64,000 nt of DNA from JACJYC01 sp964558465 (GTDB lineage Bacteria; Bacteroidota; Bacteroidia; Chitinophagales; Saprospiraceae): the NCBI GenBank assembly GCA_964558465.1, contig CAZLEF010000020.1, forward strand, positions 1-64,000, in the 5' to 3' direction. Below the pieces are notes generated by a model. It was not told the DNA's origin, ran no database searches, and saw nothing but the letters and a program-made list of their open reading frames with translations. The position numbers and the translations under genes were made by a program. This document shows positions 60,214 through 64,000 of this stretch, one piece after another. How positions within the stretch are numbered: the first letter of the stretch is position 1; each line of letters begins with the position of its first letter.

Positions 60214-60408
60214 GGGTACAAATGTAATGATTACCGTATAATGCGCCTGGCAATTCCGCGTCATAATTCTGTGAAATGTTTTCTTTCGTGACCGGATAAC
60301 GCCGGCGTATGTTTGTGCAGGCGGCGCTTTTCATTTTTGGTCGGGCCGGAATCACAAAAAATGCCAAAGAATCCTTAAATTTGAACCAGATTGGATCATT
60401 AAAGGATT

Positions 60409-61614
60409 ATGAAAGGTTTTCTATTAAGCTTGCTCGCCTGGAGCATGACAGGAATGACCAGTTTGGCTGCCCCGGACTACTTACAGGTTACAGCTATGTC
60501 CGGCGACGGTATCTTTTCGCTGTTGCGCCGGTATCAACTGGAGCAGCATGCCTGCAATTTCGACCAGTTCTATGCACTGAACAAGCTGAAAAAAAATGCC
60601 CACCTGCGCACCGGCAAACCGTACACTTTGCCCATCCAGTTGTACGAATTCAACGGCAAAACGATCCGTTCCAGCATCGGTATCAATGACTGGGACCTCG
60701 CCGTGAAGATACAGGAGTACAACGAAGCCATGCTGGAAAAAGCGGTGCGTACGGCTTCCTATAAAGAAGACAAACAACTCTGGGTACCCCACCATATCCA
60801 GAACTGTCCGGATGAAAAAACGGCAGTTGCCACCCCCGTCTCCTCGCCGGATCCGGTTACGGCCGGGCAGGTTGAGCCCATGAAAGGTGACCGGATTTTC
60901 CCCATTTTTGGCCCGGATTACGCTAAAACTCCGCTCAGCAGCAACAAACTCAAAGGCAAGGTCTTTTATATTTCAAGCGGCCACGGCGGACCCGACCCCG
61001 GCGCGATCGGCAAACGGGCAGGGCATGACCTTTGTGAAGACGAATACGCCTATGATGTGTGTCTGCGTTTGTGCCGCCACCTGATCGCCCACGGCGCTAC
61101 GGCCTACATGATCAACCGTGACCCCAACGACGGCATCCGCGACGATGATTTTTTCAAATGCGATGAAGATGAAGTATTGTGGGGCGGCGTGAAAATGAAC
61201 TACGGCCAGAAAAGCCGGCTGTTCCAGCGATCGGATATCATCAATGACCTCTACGAAAAACACCTTCAGCAAGGTGTCACCGAACAAACCGCTATAGAAG
61301 TGCATGTGGATTCCAGGAGCCGCAGCCAGCGCACCGACCTGTATTTTTACCATTACCCCGGCAGCGAGTCCGGCGAAAAACTGGCCAATAAGATGTTGGC
61401 TACCATGCAGGAAAAATACGGAAAATACCGCAAGGAAGGGCAATACGAAGGTACGGTCAAAGGCCGCGACCTGCACATGCTGCGTGAACTGAAGCCGCTT
61501 TCTGTTTACGTGGAAATGGCCAATATCCGCAATTACAGCGACCAGCAACGGCTTGTGCTGAAGAAAAACCGGCAGTTGCTGGCAGATTGGCTTTTTGAAG
61601 GCCTGACGCGCTAA
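60409..61614 (+). CDS. N-acetylmuramoyl-L-alanine amidase
   Basis: A 401-residue exported amidase_3-type hydrolase that cleaves the bond between MurNAc and the stem peptide. A signal peptide (LLSLLAWSMTGMTSLAAP) is followed by a 130-residue N-terminal region with LysM-like flavour (DGIFSLLRRYQLEQH, then RTGKPYTLPI). The catalytic domain lies at about 180-400. ISSGHGGPDPGAIG holds the first Zn-binding His, LCEDEYAYDVC the Glu, TAIEVHVDSR the second His, and YVEMANIRN the catalytic Glu. It stands alone, divergent from ccmB. Confidence 0.9.
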   Translation: MKGFLLSLLAWSMTGMTSLAAPDYLQVTAMSGDGIFSLLRRYQLEQHACNFDQFYALNKLKKNAHLRTGKPYTLPIQLYEFNGKTIRSSIGINDWDLAVKIQEYNEAMLEKAVRTASYKEDKQLWVPHHIQNCPDEKTAVATPVSSPDPVTAGQVEPMKGDRIFPIFGPDYAKTPLSSNKLKGKVFYISSGHGGPDPGAIGKRAGHDLCEDEYAYDVCLRLCRHLIAHGATAYMINRDPNDGIRDDDFFKCDEDEVLWGGVKMNYGQKSRLFQRSDIINDLYEKHLQQGVTEQTAIEVHVDSRSRSQRTDLYFYHYPGSESGEKLANKMLATMQEKYGKYRKEGQYEGTVKGRDLHMLRELKPLSVYVEMANIRNYSDQQRLVLKKNRQLLADWLFEGLTR

Positions 61615-61637
61615 AGTTTAATGATAAAGGCAGGTTT

Positions 61638-62183
61638 ATGGTACAAGCAAAATCTCTCCTCTCCGTCAGTATTCACACCCAGCGGCTGGTACTCCATCCC
61701 GTATCAGACCGGCACAAATTCGAGATCTACATGACATTCGACGAGGAAATCACCCGTTATATGCACCCCAAACCGCCTGAAAAACTGGAAGACACCCTGG
61801 AATTTATCAAAACGGTTCGCGCCGATATGGAGATCGGAAAATGCCTGAATATGGTGATACTCGACACCGTAACCCAGGAATTTTACGGGTGCGCCGGTTT
61901 GCACAACGTCGATACCCGGACGCCTGAATTTGGCATCTGGATCAAAAAATACGCACATGGACACGGGTTCGGCCGCGAAGCAGTCGACGGATTGATGACC
62001 TGGGCAAATGAAAATCTGGATTACGACTGGCTCGTTTACCCCGTCGACCGGCGAAATGCAGCCAGCCGGAAAATCCCGGAGAAATTCGGAGGCATCATTG
62101 CCGGAAGGTACGAAACCGTGAGCCTCGACGGCATCTGGCTGGATATTGTGGAATACCGGATTTTGAGAAGTTCGTTGGTTTGA
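61638..62183 (+). CDS. GNAT-family acetyltransferase
   Basis: A 181-residue N-acetyltransferase of the RimJ/RimL type. The opening is HTQRLVLHPVSDRHKFEIY. FGIWIKKYAHGHGFGREAVD near residue 95 carries the acetyl-CoA-binding Q/RxxGxG/A-like loop (HGHGFG). VDRRNAASRKIPEKFGG near 135 is the usual NxASxxxxEK motif with small changes. It begins 23 bases after the amidase stop and is probably co-transcribed with it. The substrate is not known. Complete. Confidence 0.85.
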   Translation: MVQAKSLLSVSIHTQRLVLHPVSDRHKFEIYMTFDEEITRYMHPKPPEKLEDTLEFIKTVRADMEIGKCLNMVILDTVTQEFYGCAGLHNVDTRTPEFGIWIKKYAHGHGFGREAVDGLMTWANENLDYDWLVYPVDRRNAASRKIPEKFGGIIAGRYETVSLDGIWLDIVEYRILRSSLV

Positions 62184-62263
62184 AAGTATTCAGTCCACAG
62201 TCTCCTTCGACTCCGCTCAGGAGCCTAACCGTCTACCGTGGGCCGTCTACCGTAGGCCGTCCG
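62184..62263. repeat. GTCTACCG word tract
   Basis: The palindrome TCCTTCGACTCCGCTCAGGA is followed by CGTCTACCGTGGGC and CGTCTACCGTAGGC. Between convergent genes. Confidence 0.75.
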
Positions 62264-63466
62264 TTACTTCAATCTGCTCACCGCCTCCCCAATCCGTTCA
62301 ATCGCTTCTTTCAATTGTTCCTCGCTGGCTGCATAGGAGAGCCTGAGGCAATTGTTATCGCCGAAGCCGGCGCCGGAAACGGTGGCTACATGGGCTTTAT
62401 CCAGGAGGTACATGCTGAAGTCATCGGCATTTTTCACAACGGTATGTCCGTCTGAAAGGCCGAAGTAGTTGCGGATATCAGGGAACACGTAAAAGGCGCC
62501 TTGCGGCAAATTGACCTTCATGCCGGGCACTTGCTCCAACAGGCTGATCACCAGGTCGCGCCGGCGGAGGAAGGCGTCGCGCATGGCCCAGGTGGGCGAC
62601 ATATCGGAGAGCAGGGCGTGGGCCGCCGCCTTCTGACCGAAGGAGGTTGCGCCGGAGGTGAACTGGCCCTGGATCTTGTCGCAAGCCTGCGCCAGCCATT
62701 CGGGCGCGCCGATATAACCCAGGCGCCAGCCGGTCATGGCAAAACCTTTGGCAAAGCCGTTGACGGTAATGGTGCGGTCGCGGACAGGCTCAAGTGTTCC
62801 GATGCTGGCGTGTTTACCCGTGAAGTTGATGTATTCATAAATTTCATCGGAGACGATATGGACATGTTCATATTTGCCCAGCATATGCGCCATGGCAACG
62901 AGTTCGTCGAATGTAAATACAGAACCCGTGGGGTTGCAGGGGGAGGAAAAAATAAGGAGTTTGGTGCGGTCGGTGATCGCCGCTTCGACCTGTTCCACAG
63001 AGGGTTTGTAATCCTGTTCGATACCTGCATGGACAACCACGGGGACGCCGCCGGCGAATTTTACGATCTCAAAATATGAAACCCAGTACGGAGCGAGAAT
63101 GACGGCTTCGTCGCCTTCGTCGAGCAGGGACAGGCAGATATTGGCGATGGATTGTTTGGCCCCGTTGGACACGACGATCTGGTTGGTGGTGAATTCCAGT
63201 CCGTTATCGCGTTTGAACTTGGTGCAGATCGCTTCCCGGAGTACCGGCAGGCCCGATACGGGGGTATACTTGGTATAACCTTGGTCCAGGGCTTCTTTAG
63301 CCGCCGTTTTGATGTGCTCGGGGGTATCAAAATCGGGTTCGCCCAGGCTCAGGCTGATCACTTTATGGCCCTGAGCGGCGAGGTTGCGCGCCAGTTTTGC
63401 CATTAACAAGGTGGAGGATTCCTCCATTTCCAATACTTTTCTGGAAAGCGGCAAAGTGCTTAACAT
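62264..63466 (-). CDS. Class I/II PLP-dependent aminotransferase (aspartate-type)
   Basis: A 400-residue aminotransferase of fold type I. Substrate- and cofactor-binding blocks appear in order: SLGEPDFDTPEHIKTAAK near 40, TNQIVVSNGAKQSI near 95, IFSSPCNPTGSVFTFDEL near 170 and HIVSDEIYEYINF near 200. The Schiff-base Lys is in NGFAKGFAMTGWRLGYIG near 235, and the C-terminal Arg in LRLSYAASEE near 380. Similarity is to aspartate/prephenate aminotransferases (subgroup I-gamma). A TAATTTTG promoter box lies 27 bases before the start. It may serve amino-acid turnover with the nearby GDH, though the two are not in one operon. Confidence 0.93.
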   Translation of the reverse strand: MLSTLPLSRKVLEMEESSTLLMAKLARNLAAQGHKVISLSLGEPDFDTPEHIKTAAKEALDQGYTKYTPVSGLPVLREAICTKFKRDNGLEFTTNQIVVSNGAKQSIANICLSLLDEGDEAVILAPYWVSYFEIVKFAGGVPVVVHAGIEQDYKPSVEQVEAAITDRTKLLIFSSPCNPTGSVFTFDELVAMAHMLGKYEHVHIVSDEIYEYINFTGKHASIGTLEPVRDRTITVNGFAKGFAMTGWRLGYIGAPEWLAQACDKIQGQFTSGATSFGQKAAAHALLSDMSPTWAMRDAFLRRRDLVISLLEQVPGMKVNLPQGAFYVFPDIRNYFGLSDGHTVVKNADDFSMYLLDKAHVATVSGAGFGDNNCLRLSYAASEEQLKEAIERIGEAVSRLK

Positions 63467-63492
63467 GGTCTTATAATTGAAGAAATTTTCGG

Positions 63493-63500
63493 CAAAATTA
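63493..63500 (-). promoter_or_regulatory. Predicted -7 box of the aminotransferase
   Basis: TAATTTTG on the minus strand fits TAnnTTTG, 27 bases before the start codon. Confidence 0.45.
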
Positions 63501-63535
63501 AACTATTATCGTGTAGTATTGCGTAAATTTTTGGC

Positions 63536-64000
63536 ATGAACTACGATTCCCAACCCGAAAACAGCGGCCCTTTAAGGAGCGATTGGGTCTCGCAAGGTAT
63601 GATCCTGATCTTTTGTTTGCTGATCGGCTGGTTTTTGGGGTCTATGTTGAATAGTCTTTGGACAAAGATGGCGGGTGTGGATATCCAGGCGCTGGTGCGC
63701 GATTTCAGCAGAGAAAGCCCGTTGGACGCCCGCAACCGGGTGCGTCTGCTCAGCCTTGTCGCCCATTTTTGCACTTTTACCCTGTCGTCAGTACTGATCG
63801 CTGCATTTTTGTTCCGCCGGACCTGGCGGGAAGAACTCGGTGTGCGTCCCTTGCCGCCGGTTTCCTGGCTGGCTGCCGGTTTGCTGGCCCTGACGGCTTT
63901 TCCGCTTGCACAGGCGGCGTATTGGCTCAACCAGCGCCTTCCGCTGCCGGAAGCCTTGCTCCGGCAGGAATCCCAGGCCAATCAGATGATCGCCGGCATC
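63536..64000 (+). CDS. CPBP-type membrane protein, N-terminal part
   Basis: The frame starts at ATG 63536 (MNYDSQPENSG) and stays open to the window edge, giving 155 residues. A first helix (MILIFCLLIGWFLGSM), a soluble piece with SRESPLDARNRVRLL, then helices near FTLSSVLIAAFLF and WLAAGLLALTAFPLAQAAYW. The last residues, EALLRQESQANQMIAGI, resemble the approach to the catalytic region of Bacteroidota CPBP intramembrane proteases, whose motifs would lie beyond the edge. It is divergent from the aminotransferase gene. Confidence 0.7.
   Translation, partial: MNYDSQPENSGPLRSDWVSQGMILIFCLLIGWFLGSMLNSLWTKMAGVDIQALVRDFSRESPLDARNRVRLLSLVAHFCTFTLSSVLIAAFLFRRTWREELGVRPLPPVSWLAAGLLALTAFPLAQAAYWLNQRLPLPEALLRQESQANQMIAGI

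Overview
The window looks like a chromosome piece from a member of the Bacteroidota, probably near the Saprospiraceae/Lewinella side (an inference). Supporting signs are TAnnTTTG promoter boxes, a FecA-type TonB receptor, a GldM-C-like protein, CcsA/CcmB/CcmD-type cytochrome c maturation genes, and PSD1/DUF1501 secreted oxidation genes. No rRNA or CRISPR array was seen. One tRNA is present, tRNA-Ser(TGA).

Layout. 0-7 kb: alanine dehydrogenase, an AAA/DUF4143 ATPase, a TonB receptor and an unknown protein. 7-17.6 kb: a seven-gene minus-strand operon for a complex I/group 4 hydrogenase-like membrane complex (two HyfB, HyfC, HyfE, HyfF, HyfG, HyfI). Its HyfG lacks the Ni-binding cysteines and its HyfI lacks most proximal-cluster ligands, so it is an energy-converting hydrogenase-related (Ehr-type) complex and not a hydrogenase. 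A Crp/Fnr regulator is divergent from it, with a perfect FNR-type box between the two. 17.6-31.4 kb: another AAA ATPase, a LytS/LytTR two-component pair, a DUF1761 protein, a Gfo/Idh/MocA-DUF1501-PSD1 catabolic set, an ECF42-type sigma factor with DGPF and DinB partners, and a broken dinD.

31.5-46.3 kb: a visibly A+T-rich island beginning beside tRNA-Ser. Nearly all genes lie on the minus strand and several are separated by 65-130 bp hairpin sites with AAC...GTT ends. I read this as an integron-type cassette array without an integrase in view (CALIN-like). Cassettes include an EAD11-TIR-membrane protein, a second protein ending in an EAD11-like domain, an Orc/Cdc6-like ATPase, a serine beta-lactamase-family protein, an alpha/beta hydrolase and a prenyltransferase-repeat protein. 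Two copies of a 0.5 kb element with matching inverted ends, and two diverged copies of a 0.4 kb non-coding element, also sit here.

46.9-64 kb: an FtsX-type permease with a possible sigma-54 promoter, an S41 peptidase, a second sugar-oxidation pair (Gfo/Idh/MocA plus TIM-barrel epimerase), a degenerate TraB-like protein, an Lrp regulator beside glutamate dehydrogenase, cytochrome c maturation genes, an amidase, a GNAT, an aminotransferase and the start of a CPBP protein. Outside the island, many intergenic gaps are filled with short-word tandem repeats mixed with small palindromes. These are conspicuously missing from the island.
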